Assembly: GCA_009746045.1 (NCBI GenBank)
Contig: RPFO01000034.1
Coordinates: 1,658,146-1,722,145 of the forward strand
Source of the DNA: Mesostigma viride
Lineage: Eukaryota > Streptophyta > Mesostigmatophyceae > Mesostigmatales > Mesostigmataceae
Direction of reading: 5' to 3'
Length of the DNA stretch: 64,000 nt
Translations under genes and position numbers: made by a program
The notes under the pieces: model-generated
The model's input: the letters and a program-made list of their open reading frames with translations, nothing else
The model's database searches: none
Told to the model about the DNA's origin: nothing
Shown: in pieces, positions 1-22,600 of the stretch
Layout of the letters: the number at the start of each line of letters is the position of its first letter
Numbering within the stretch: the first letter of the stretch is position 1

Positions 1-114
1 GGTAATGGTAATGGTAATGGTAATGGTAATGGTAATGGTAATGGTAATGGTAATGGTAATAGTAATAGTAATAGTGATAGTAATAGTGATAGTAATAGTA
101 ATATTGATCGTGAT
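1..114. repeat. GGTAAT hexanucleotide array
   Basis: Perfect GGTAAT units fill the first 60 bases, then degrade into AGTAAT and AGTGAT variants. The array is cut by the window start, so its full length is unknown. Confidence 0.9.
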
Positions 115-743
115 AATGGTAGGTGCATGGGCTGAAGATGTGCATGGCGGATTTGGACGATTACGGTAAGGATAACTATCTCGCCTGTGAAAGTTTTCTG
201 TCCACCGTCGAACAAGGCTTCTTTCCAAACACGTGCACCTGCATTAGTAAAGCTGGCTGCGGATCGGCTCCTCCAACCTAGGTTGGTGACCCCTCGCACT
301 ATTGCATGCCGGGGTGCCCCTCCATGCAGAACCAAGGTACGCGCCACTTTTCATTCTTTTCGATGCCCTGTTCTTGAGGTAAGAACCGAGAATGGCCTAG
401 TTATAGAACATAAGTTAGATAACCGATAATCTCCGAATTACCCCCAAAACGAGGCTTACGGAACCAAGGATCGGCTTAGATCTTCTCTTTGGGACCCATT
501 CTGCCACACGCGATACCCCCTCGCGGCTGCCCCCGTCCTCCCCCCCCCCCCCTCCCCCCCTCCCTTCCCAACCCCCCTGCCCCAATCCTTCCCTTCTCAG
601 AATGCCCTCAGAAAGCCCTTTCATATTCTCCTGCGTTCCTGATTCTAATCCCGACATCCCCATGTCCCACCTCTCCTATCACAGTGTTGCTACCCCGCCC
701 CCTGCCCCCTACATGTTCCTGCCTCACTCCACCTTCCTGCGTC
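115..743. other. No gene recognised (upstream flank of satellite)
   Basis: Short open frames are present but none shows a family motif. A GT donor-like site follows the codons for MADLDDYG near 170, but its phase (1) does not fit the phase-0 acceptor at 4876, so it was not joined to the peptidase gene. From about 530 the sequence becomes C-rich and grades into the satellite. Probably intron or intergenic DNA. Confidence 0.4.
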
Positions 744-3700
744 CCTTGCCCTTCTCCCGTTCTCCCCTTCTTCCCTTCTCCCCTTCTCCCCTTCTCCCCT
801 TCTCCCCTTCTCCCCTTCTCCCCTTCTCCCCTTCTCCCCTTCTCCCCTTCTCCCCTTCTCCCCTTCTCCCCTTCTCCCCTTCTCCCCTTCTCCCCTTCTC
901 CCCTTCTCCCCTTCTCCCCTTCTCCCCTTCTCCCCTTCTCCCCTTCTCCCCTTCTCCCCTTCTCCCCTTCTCCCCATCTCCCCTTCTCCCCTTCTCCCCT
1001 TCTCCCCTTCTCCCCTTCTCCCCTTCTCCCCTTCTCCCCTTCTCCCCTTCTCCCCTTCTCCCCTTCTCCCCTTCTCCCCTTCTCCCCTTCTCCCTTCTCC
1101 CCTTCTCCCCTTCTCCCCTTCTCCCCTTCTCCCCTTCTCCCCTCTCCCCTTCTCCCCTTCTCCCCTTCTCCCCTTCTCCCCTTCTCCCCTTCTCCCCTTC
1201 TCCCCTTCTCCCCTTCTCCCCTTCTCCCCTTCTCCCCTTCTCCCCTTCTCCCCTTCTCCCCTTCTCCCTTCTCCCCTTCTCCCCTTCTCCCCTTCTCCCC
1301 TTCTCCCCTTCTCCCCTTCTCCCCTTCTCCCCTTCCCCCTTCCCCCCTTCCCCCTTCCCCCTTCTCCCCTTCTCCCCTTCTCCCCTGCTCCCCTGCTCCC
1401 CTGCTCCCCTGCTCCCCTGCTCCTCTGCTCCCCTGCTCCCCTTCTCCCCTTCTCCCCTTCTCCCTTCTCCCCTTCTCCCCTTCTCCCCTTCTCCCCTTCT
1501 CCCCTTCTCCCCTTCTCCCCTTCTCCCCTTCTCCCCTTCTCCCCTTCTCCCCTTCTCCCCTTCTCCCCTTCTCCCCTTCTCCCCTTCTCCCCTTCTCCCC
1601 TTCTCCCCTTCTCCCCTTCTCCCCTTCTCCCCTTCTCCCCTTCTCCCCTTCTCCCCTTCTCCCCTTCTCCCTTCCCCCCTTCCCCCTTCCCCCCTTCCCC
1701 TTCTCCCCTTCTCCCCTTCTCCCCTGCTCCCCTGCTCCCCTGCTCCCCTGCTCCCCTGCTCCTCTGCTCCCCTGCTCCCCTTCTCCCCTTCTCCCCTTCT
1801 CCCCTTCTCCCCTTCTCCCCTTCTCCCCTTCTCCCCTTCTCCCCTTCTCCCCTTCTCCCCTTCTCCCCTTCTCCCTTCTCCCCTTCTCCCCTTCTCCCCT
1901 TCTCCCCTTCTCCCCTTCTCCCCTTCTCCCCTTCTCCCCTTCTCCCCTTCTCCCCTTCTCCCCTTCTCCCCTCTCCCCTTCTCCCCTTCTCCCCTTCTCC
2001 CCTTCTCCCCTTCTCCCTTCTCCCCTTCTCCCCTTCTCCCCTCTCCCCTTCTCCCCTTCTCCCCTTCTCCCCTTCTCCCCTTCTCCCCTTCTCCCCTTCT
2101 CCCCTTCTCCCCTTCTCCCCTTCTCCCCTTCTCCCCTTCTCCCCTTCTCCCCTTCTCCCCTTCTCCCCTTCTCCCCTTCTCCCCTTCTCCCCTTCTCCCC
2201 TTCTCCCCTTCTCCCCTTCTCCCCTTCTCCCCTTCTCCCCTTCTCCCCTTCTCCCTTCTCCCCTTCTCCCCTTCTCCCCTTCTCCCCTTCTCCCCTTCTC
2301 CCCTTCTCCCCTTCTCCCCTTCTCCCCTTCTCCCCTTCTCCCCTTCTCCCCTTCTCCCCTTCTCCCCTTCTCCCCTTCTCCCCTTCTCCCCTTCTCCCCT
2401 TCTCCCCTTCTCCCCTTCTCCCCTTCTCCCCTTCTCCCCTTCTCCCCTTCTCCCCTTCTCCCCTTCTCCCCTTCTCCCCTTCTCCCCTTCTCCCCTTCTC
2501 CCCTTCTCCCCTTCTCCCCTTCTCCCCTTCTCCCCTTCTCCCCTTCTCCCCTTCTCCCCTTCTCCCCTTCTCCCCTTCTCCCTTCTCCCCTTCCCCCTTC
2601 CCCCTTCTCCCCTTCTCCCCTTCTCCCCTTCTCCCCTTCTCCCCTTCTCCCCTTCTCCCCTTCTCCCCTTCTCCCCTTCTCCCCTTCTCCCCTTCTCCCC
2701 TTCACCCCTTCACCCCTTCTCCCCTTCTCCCCTTCTCCCCTTCTCCCCTTCTCCCCTTCTCCCCTTCTCCCCTTCTCCCCTTCTCCCCTTCTCCCCTTCT
2801 CCCCTTCTCCCCTTCTCCCCTTCTCCCCTTCCCCCTTCTCCCCTTCCCCCTTCTCCCCTTCTCCCCTTCTCCCCTTCTCCCCTTCTCCCCTTCTCCCCTT
2901 CTCCCCTTCTCCCCTTCTCCCCTTCTCCCCTTCTCCCCTTCTCCCCTTCTCCCCTTCTCCCCTTCTCCCCTTCTCCCCTTCTCCCCTTCTCCCCTTCTCC
3001 CCTTCTCCCCTTCTCCCCTTCCCCCTTCCCCCTTCCCCCTTCCCCCTTCTCCCCTTCTCCCCTTCTCCCCTGCTCCCCTGCTCCCCTGCTCCCCTGCTCC
3101 CCTGCTCCTCTCCCTTGCTCCCCTTCTCCCCTTCTCCCCTTCTCCCCTTCTCCCCTTCTCCCCTTCTCCCCTTCTCCCCTTCTCCCCTTCTCCCCTTCTC
3201 CCCTTCTCCCCTTCTCCCTTCTCCCCTTCTCCCCTTCTCCCCTTCTCCCCTTCTCCCCTTCTCCCTTCTCCCCTTCTCCCCTTCTCCCCTTCTCCCCTTC
3301 TCCCCTTCTCCCCTTCTCCCCTTCTCCCCTTCTCCCCTTCTCCCCTTCTCCCCTTCTCCCCTTCTCCCCTTCTCCCCTTCTCCCCTTCTCCCCTTCTCCC
3401 CTTCTCCCCTTCTCCCCTTCTCCCTTCTCCCCTTCTCCCCTTCTCCCTTCTCCCCTTCTCCCCTTCTCCCCTTCTCCCCTTCTCCCCTTCTCCCCTTCTC
3501 CCCTTCTCCCCTTCTCCCCTTCTCCCCTTCTCCCCTTCTCCCCTTCTCCCCTTCTCCCCTTCTCCCCTTCTCCCCTTCTCCCCTTCTCCCCTTCTCCCCT
3601 TCTCCCCTTCTCCCCTTCTCCCCTTCTCCCCTTCTCCCCTTCTCCCCTTCTCCCCTTCTCCCCTTCTCCCCTTCTCCCCTTCTCCCCTTCTCCCCTTCTC

Positions 3701-4846
3701 CCCTTCTCCCTTCTCCCCTTCTCCCCTTCTCCCCTTCTCCCCTTCTCCCCTTCTCCCCTTCTCCCCTTCTCCCCTTCTCCCCTTCCCCTTCTCCCCTTCT
3801 CCCCTTCTCCCCTTCTCCCCTTCTCCCCTTCTCCCCTTCTCCCCTTCTCCCCTTCTCCCCTTCTCCCCTTCTCCCCTTCTCCCCTTCTCCCCTTCTCCCC
3901 TTCTCCCCTTCTCCCCTTCTCCCCTTCTCCCCTTCTCCCCTTCTCCCCTTCTCCCCTTCTCCCCTTCTCCCCTTCTCCCCTCCCCTTCTCCCCTTCTCCC
4001 CTTCTCCCCTTCTCCCCTTCTCCCCTTCTCCCCTTCTCCCCTTCTCCCCTTCTCCCCTTCTCCCCTTCTCCCCTTCTCCCCTTCTCCCCTTCTCCCTTCT
4101 CCCTTCTCCCCTTCTCCCCTTCTCCCCTTCTCCCCTTCTCCCCTTCTCCCCTTCTCCCCTTCTCCCCTTCTCCCCTTCTCCCCTTCTCCCCTTCTCCCCT
4201 TCTCCCCTTCTCCCCTTCTCCCTTCTCCCCTTCTCCCCTTCTCCCCTTCTCCCTTCTCCCCTTCTCCCCTTCTCCCCTTCTCCCCTTCTCCCCTTCTCCC
4301 CTTCTCCCCTTCTCCCCTTCCCCCTTCTCCCCTTCTCCCCTTCTCCCCTTCTCCCCTTCTCCCCTTCTCCCCTTCTCCCCTTCTCCCCTTCTCCCCTTCT
4401 CCCCTTCTCCCCTTCTCCCCTTCTCCCCTTCTCCCCTTCTCCCCTTCTCCCCTTCTCCCCTTCTCCCTTCTCCCCTTCTCCCCTTCTCCCCTTCTCCCCT
4501 TCTCCCCTTCTCCCCTTCTCCCCTTCTCCCCTTCTCCCCTTCTCCCCTTCTCCCCTTCTCCCCTTCTCCCCTTCTCCCCTTCTCCCCTTCTCCCCTTCTC
4601 CCCTTCTCCCCTTCTCCCCTTCTCCCCTTCTCCCCTTCTCCCCTTCTCCCCTTCTCCCCTTCTCCCCTTCTCCCCTTCTCCCTTCTCCCCTTCTCCCCTT
4701 CTCCCCTTCTCCCCTTCTCCCCTTCTCCCCTTCTTCCCCTTCCCCCCTTCTCCCCTTCTCCCCTTCTCCCCTTCTCCCCTTCTCCCCTTCTCCCCTTCTC
4801 CCCTTCTCCCCTTCTCCCCTTCCCCCCTTCCCCCCTTCCCCCTTCC
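744..4846. repeat. 4.1-kb homopyrimidine satellite, unit CCCCTTCT
   Basis: An 8-bp unit CCCCTTCT is repeated for about 4.1 kb with occasional 4-bp unit losses (CCCTTCTCC) and CCCCCTT variants. Three short blocks rich in CCCCTGCT, each preceded by a CCCCCTT block, recur near 1333-1440, 1675-1780 and 3020-3116, suggesting duplication of larger segments. The minus strand is pure purine with runs of four G every 8 bases, a composition able to form triplex or G-quadruplex. The long open frames through it on both strands are artefacts of the repeat. It ends in a C-run and the AG acceptor at 4874-4875, so it forms the end of an intron. Confidence 0.95.
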
Positions 4847-4875
4847 CCCTCCTTATCTCTCCCCCCCCCCTCCAG

Positions 4876-16620
<11,745 letters not shown>

Positions 16621-16815
16621 ATATAGCTCGTCTCAACTTGTACCATGGCCAGTGGTGATACAATCCCAACTCCCAGTTGTACCGCGCCCGCCCTGTGGCA
16701 CAGACCATGACTCTCGGTGTGAAGTGGCAAGGATGGATGTAATTGCAACCAAGTCTTCATGAGTGACTGGCCAGTGCATGAGTGGGGACAGCGCATGGCC
16801 AGGACTTGTACCGTG
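16621..16815. other. 3' flank of peptidase gene
   Basis: Presumed 3' UTR and downstream sequence. TGTAA at 16738-16742, 118 bases after the stop, is the likely polyadenylation signal. Confidence 0.55.
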
Positions 16816-16827
16816 ATGACATGCCAT

Positions 16828-16990
16828 GAATTGAATTGAATTGAATTGGAACATAACTCGGTTGGGAGTATATGTAGCACATATCCCCAAGAAGGGGCAT
16901 ATGGCTTTTAATACACTCTGGGCTACTTCCTGCAAAGGTAGGGTGTAAACTACACCTGCTCTGGGTGCACAAAGTGCACCTGCACCCCAT
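16828..16990 (-). mobile_element. 5'-truncated LINE 3' end (copy D, minus)
   Basis: Read on the minus strand it matches the 3' end of the LINE at 17003-18843: TGTAGCACATA, a CCCAA.CGAG hairpin, TATGTTCC and an AATTC tail. It is flanked by the 12-bp duplication ATGACATGCCAT at 16816-16827 and 16991-17002. About 160 bp survives. Confidence 0.85.
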
Positions 16991-17002
16991 ATGACATGCC
17001 AT

Positions 17003-18843
17003 TCACGTTTGGGCACCGAATCCGGCCGTGAATATCACAATCGCTTCGTCTCTCTAAGACGCACACGCTGATATTTATAATTTTCCGAAGCTATTACGCA
17101 ATATATGACGACCAAACGCTAGCTCGACGCAACGCAGCCTGGCGGCTGCGCTCGGCAACGAAAATACGTCTGCAGCTCCGGCTGCAGCTTCGCCCTCAGG
17201 AGGTCTGGAAGGCAGTGGTGACACTAGTCGCGCACTGGTGGTCGCCCAGATACCTCCCGGGCTTTCCTCGCCCTCTGCATCGCCTGACCCTAATTAAGCG
17301 CATGCAGTCGCCCAGGCGAACCTGGCTGGTCTGAGCGCGATTTTGACGTTGACAGGCGCTTTACCACCCTCGACGTCAACATGCCTGGCCTGTTCGACAT
17401 GCCACCCATCAAGATACTGGAGCTTGTGTTTTACGGGTCACACGCCTCACTGCTGGCCCTGTGCCAGCAACTCGAATTCAAAACCAACTTTTTCCGCAAC
17501 GGAGCTGACGGCCGGTTTTCCCTCTGCGCATCTGATCGACGTCCCTTCTTCGACCAACCTGGCCGGCTGGTCTCGCCCCCACCTTCAGCTCGCAGCTCTC
17601 TTTACCATCCTTAAAGGACCTCCTGCACCCCGCCCCCATTACCGAATCCACCTTCCTCCGCCACCTCCCAGACGCCCTCTCACAGCACGTGACGCCCCTT
17701 GCTGCAGATGTGGCAGCTGTGGGTCGCACGCTGGCTGCTGAGCTCCCCAACATCCCCACCGCCACCGCCACCGCCACCCTCGCCTCCACCCCCCCCCCCT
17801 CCGCCTCCACCGACTCCATCACCGCCCAGCTCCGCGACATCGACCAGCACCTTAAGGACAATGCAATCGCCATCGAGGTCCTGCAAAACACCGCAGGCCT
17901 CACCGCCCAGACGGTGAAGGACATTGCCGCCAAGCCAGCCCCTAGCTGCTGGCCTGGCCGGCGATGCTCCTCCCATCACGACCTGGGCGGACATGCTTAA
18001 GCAGCACACCACCTCCACCACCTCCGCTGTCGCAGCCCAGCTCCAGCGGCAGACGCTTGACCTCCGCGAGGAGGCCGAGCTCGCCAAGCGCAGCCTCAAC
18101 GTCATCGTCAAGAACTTCCACATGGAGGAAGGTGAGAATTCCGAGAAGCTTAAGCGTGCGTTTGAGAGAGAAATCCTTGGTCGCATGGGCCTTAATGATG
18201 AGATCGAGCTGGTCGCCCACCGCCTTCCCCGCGCGCGGGGTAAGGCAGGGGCGCCCCCGCTCCTTCTCACCTTTAAGAACCCGGCGGACAAGATTTCTTT
18301 TCTCAGACGCCGCAAGCGGCTCGAGAAGACTCACTTCACCCATGACGATGACTTGATCGACCCTGGCGCAGCAACAACGGCGACGGGAGCTATGGCCGAC
18401 CTACCTACAGCTCCGGCAGATCGACCAAGGCGGGCAGCCGGTGTACTGGAAGGGGGCGGCTATCTACGTCGGCCACAAGCCCTGGCATGCGACCCCCGCG
18501 GCCCCAGCGACTCCAGACGCCAGATGATGCCTAGCTTTATTTAGTTATACGCTGTGCCCATGCAGAGAGCTGCTCTCTGCTGAGATGCCACGCTCTAGCT
18601 TTTGTATAGCTATGATGATCTTCCCCCCCATATGACAGGCTCCCCCTTATAGCTGGGCATGGCTTGGTAGATCATGGGGATGCAGGTGCCCTGGTGCACC
18701 TAGAGCAAGTGTCGTTTACATTCCCACCCTTGCAGGAAGTAGCTTAGAATGTATTATAGGCCATATGCCCCTTCTCTGGGCTATCTGCTACATATACTCC
18801 CAAAGGAGTTATGTTCCTAATTAATTAATTAATTAATTAATTA
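17003..18843 (+). mobile_element. LINE copy E with ORF1 but no ORF2
   Basis: Flanked by ATGACATGCCAT (16991-17002 and 18844-18855) and ending in the 3' hairpin and a (TTAA)n tail at 18822-18843. An ORF1-like region is followed directly by 3' UTR; no reverse transcriptase is present. Compared with the copy at 23183, the first part of the 3' UTR is also missing, so an internal deletion fused ORF1 to the UTR. It shares its left target copy with the minus-strand element D. Confidence 0.85.
17125..18531 (+). pseudogene. LINE ORF1-like RNA-binding protein, frameshifted
   Basis: Resembles L1-type ORF1p. Readable pieces in order: an Ala/Ser-rich N-terminus with an in-frame TAA near 17295; MPGLFDMPPIKILELVF (about 17381); a coiled-coil-like stretch around AQLRDIDQHLKDNAIAIEVL (17824-17883); then an RRM-like core with RSLNVIVKNFHMEEGE, VAHRLPRARG and PLLLTFKNPADKI (18091-18300). 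The C-terminal part with QQQRRRELWPTYLQLR and YWKGAAIYVGHKPW (to TGA at about 18527) is in another frame, so a shift lies near 18355-18370. At least three frame changes and one stop make it non-functional as it stands. Confidence 0.75.
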
Positions 18844-18929
18844 ATGACATGCCATGGATCCATCTAATGCTGCGCTAGGTGCTGGCGCAGTGCTATGTTA
18901 TATAGAGTGCAATTAATATACTACTATAA

Positions 18930-19330
18930 TAATAATAATCACGAATGCAATCTAGATGGACCATGCCTGAAATGCGTTGCCGGCTATATGCATACCATGG
19001 TCCGGAATCTCCTGATTTGATCTGGCCTGCCGGGCTGTCTGCTTCATACTTCCATTGATACGGCCCATCCACACATAAAAAACTCAGGCCGCTCTGGGAG
19101 AGGCCTTTGTATTCTCCCAATGCGGCGCATGCACCTCGATCTAAATTAATGTGTTCCAATATTCCTATCTAGCTGTGGGCTCTGGACCATGGTTGGGCAG
19201 CCTTACTGCATCCGCCACGCTTTTGCTGTGCCGAAGCTTTATTGCACCCACAGTTGTGCCCGCACCATGATATGCGGAGAGAGCGCTCTGTGCAGCCATG
19301 CCCACTTATGGCAGTGAGAGAAGCTAAGGC
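18930..19330 (+). mobile_element. LINE 3' UTR fragment without tail
   Basis: Shares GGGAGAGGCCTTT.TATTCTCCC, GTGTTCCAA and GGCTCTGGACCATGG.GGGCAGCC with the LINE at 23183-23616, and ACCATGGTCCGGA.TCTCC with repeats at 46001 and 47339. Boundaries are unclear. Confidence 0.6.
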
Positions 19331-19698
19331 GCCCTCCCTCTTTCTAATTGTGTACAGGGGTTGAAGGTTCCTTTATTGACGTACCCACGTGACGCAGGCC
19401 GCTACGTGACAATTAATATTGATTATAATTATAATCCACACATGCATGGATGGACCGCGCCTGCGAATAAAGTGATACAACTGGTCTACAAATAGAAAAT
19501 AGTGCTACTGATGAAATGAAAACACCCACTCACTACGTTGCAGAGGCGCATGCCTGGTGATTCCTGGCCTAGTGATTCAACCTGGTGATTCCTGGCCTAG
19601 TGATTCAACCTGGTGATTCAGCAACCTGGTGATTCAGCCACCTGGTGATTCATGGCCTGGATTGTTACACACTGCCTCCTGTGCCCAGACATGCCGAC
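19331..19698. other. Intergenic, short direct repeats
   Basis: No gene seen. A small tandem repeat, CCTGGTGATTC alternating with CTGGCCTAGTGATTCAA, spans about 19552-19655. TTACA at 19665-19669 is TGTAA on the minus strand, 30 bases past the channel stop codon, and may be its polyadenylation signal. Confidence 0.5.
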
Positions 19699-22600
19699 CT
19701 AACTCTTGAATACAATGGTGAACACAACGGCATACAATGCGGGAAAGGCAAAAAAGCATACCCAGTCCATCTTGGCCAGTGCATCCTCGTCCCCACAGCG
19801 CACATCCTTCCACCACCTCTTGGTGGCACCAGCCAAGTGGACAATTTTCTGTCTCAGCCATGACCGACCGGCACTGCACCCACACCCACAAGAAGAGTCG
19901 GCAAGCAGATGACTCAAATGGGGGCCAGCGCCCCCATGGCCGACCGTGATGCCATTTAGTGCAACCTCATTGCAAGCGATGCCACGTAGTGTCTCCTCGT
20001 GGCTGGCAGTGCTGGCGGTGGACCCCATCGGACCACCCCCACTCATCTCACCATCATGCAGCCCTCGGTTGACATCTGCCACATGGTCTCCTGCCACTGC
20101 CTCGCCATCATGGCCCAGGGGCCCATTGCCGGGATGGCTGCTGTCACTACTAGGCCCCTCCTGGGAACATCGCCACGCATCCAACGCCGGCGCATTACTA
20201 TGCTGCGTCACTACTGACGTCCCAGTACCAGCCGGAGGGCGTGACAACGTGCCGGCAAAGCGCGCGGCTGCTGCCTGCATGCGGATGCCCGCTTGTGCGG
20301 CCCCAACGGTGGCGCGCAGGCTCGCGTGCTGCCGCCTCTTCTTCACGTCGTCTCGCTGCAGCCAGTACAAGAACAGGCTCTCAAAGCCGGCTAGCGCCAC
20401 GAACGACTCGGACATAATGATGAACACCTGGCGGCCGCACCAAGCAGAACATTGCGCATATTTGCCGTTTACGAAGCAATTCAAGCAAATGGTGGGCATG
20501 GCGTGAATGCATGGGATGGGAGTCAGCAAGGTGGAAAGTATAGCGAAAGTTACTATTACGAGGTGCACGCCGTGGTCTGAATACCCCCATGGAATACCCC
20601 CATGGGATGGATGACTTGTGAGTGCTACTGAACGCTTTACTGTCACTGTGCGATTGCATGCAATCTACTACTGGCCATCCAAAAAATGCATGCAAACTAC
20701 TCCTACTGGCCATGTTAAACTATGGAACTCCTTACATGCAGGTTACACACCACAGCCACAATGAAGTTGGGGCCCTTGAGTGAGACAATTGATCGGCAAA
20801 CTGTGTATTTGAGGGCTACACACGCCAAAAAGAGACAGTTGCACTGCCATGTCTACATCACATGCGCGCTTGATGATGCACATGCACTTTACATGCGCGC
20901 CATCAGTGATGCGATTTGATTAGATAAGCGTGCTATTACTAGTGCGATTGACTAGATATACATCAGCACTATCAGTGTTGCACGTTCTCTGTCTTGCACA
21001 ACACGCTTTCATTGGCTGCACCATGGATCGCTCACCTGCAGGGAGGTGATGTAGGTGGACGACGGAAGGCCCGTGTTGGCGACAAACTGGAGCGCCACCA
21101 GGGTGAGGAACAGCGTCAGCAGGGTGCCCACGCGGGTGGCCACGTCTTGCGGGGAGATGAGGAACACACCGCAGGACATGAGCACGAGGAGCACCATCGG
21201 CACGATGATGCTGAACACGTAGAAGGAGGAGTTGCGATCGACGACAAGCTGGATGACAAACGAGTTGTTGACAAGTGTCAAGGACCCTGTAGCATTGTCG
21301 AGGAGCGGTGCTGTCACATTGTCGACCGAGTTGCCTACAGTGCTGCCCGAAGAAGCGTAGCTAACCCCTGATGGGGCAACCCCAACGCCGGGTCCGCTGG
21401 CCGACTTTGGTCCGGATGCACCTTGGCTCGCTGCTGCCCCGCGGCCGGCAGGTCCGGCACCTTGGTTCGCGGCTCCTCTGCCCGCTGTTCCTGCGCCTGG
21501 CAGGTCTGCTGCCAGGGCGCTGCCACTCGGTGCTCCCGCGCTGCCATGGGGGCCTGCTGACCGCGCTCCCTCCCCCCCAGGGAATTCCTTAGCCCCTGCA
21601 GACGCGGACCCCAGTGGCTTCTCAACGCTGGCGACGTTGGATCCCAGCACAGGGAACGGTGCCGGGTCATCCGGGTGCATGCCCTCGGCTTGTCGCAGCA
21701 CGTCCGAGGCCGAGAAGTGGTAGGCGATGATGGCCGGGTAGCCCACGACGCGCCACCCGCTGACATCGTCCCCTGGGGCGGTGTCCCTGGGACCGCCCCC
21801 CGCAACCCTGGCGGTGGTTCCACTGGGTGTGAACTCGGCGTTGCAGATGCCATACTGAGCAAGCGAGCGTTGACACGCACACCATGTATGCATACACAGC
21901 GAGGACAGGGCGACATGCCGACATCAGACACCATGCTAGAGATGAATGCAAACAATCCATGTGAGGCTTGCGGACAAGGGACATGCTTACACTCATGGCA
22001 TAGTTCACGGCCCCAAGATCGCGTCACCACATGCCTTGATTAATTCATGATAGGTCAACATCAGGGGTAGGAGATATGCGTCACTGCATGGCCATTCCCT
22101 CATCCTCTCACCAAGTTAATGCTAGAGCACATGGTCAAGTACCACTATCAAACAAGCGTTCCAGCAGAAGTGGATGGCACGGCAGTCTGGTCGATTGGTA
22201 GGTAGCGGGTTGGATGATGCGGAAAGACTATCATTGCCATCACTGTATTGCTCCTTATACAAGCCAAACGAGGTTCGTGTTTCATGATTCATTTTCAATT
22301 ATCGAACTATCTGCTATCTTGATCCACGATCCACGATTCACGATTTGTTTTTGTTTGCAGTTGATCATTGCAGTTGATCATTTTGTTTGCAAAGTTGATC
22401 ATTGACGCAATGAGTTTGTGATACAAACAAACGATGGAGACTTGGGAGCACAAGGTGAATGACTCTTTATAGGGGGGCACCACCATAAAGGGGGGCGGGG
22501 GGCACCACCATAAAGGGGGGATACAAGGGTTATAGGGGGGAGGGCACTGCAGAAACATGACAAGGGCCATCCAGGAGAACTACGGCTTTGCAAGGGTTGG

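Noticed and set aside
16828-18843. Inverted LTRs or a foldback element
   Set aside because: The two homologous arms are 3' ends of LINEs with tails, and a target duplication lies between them as well as outside.
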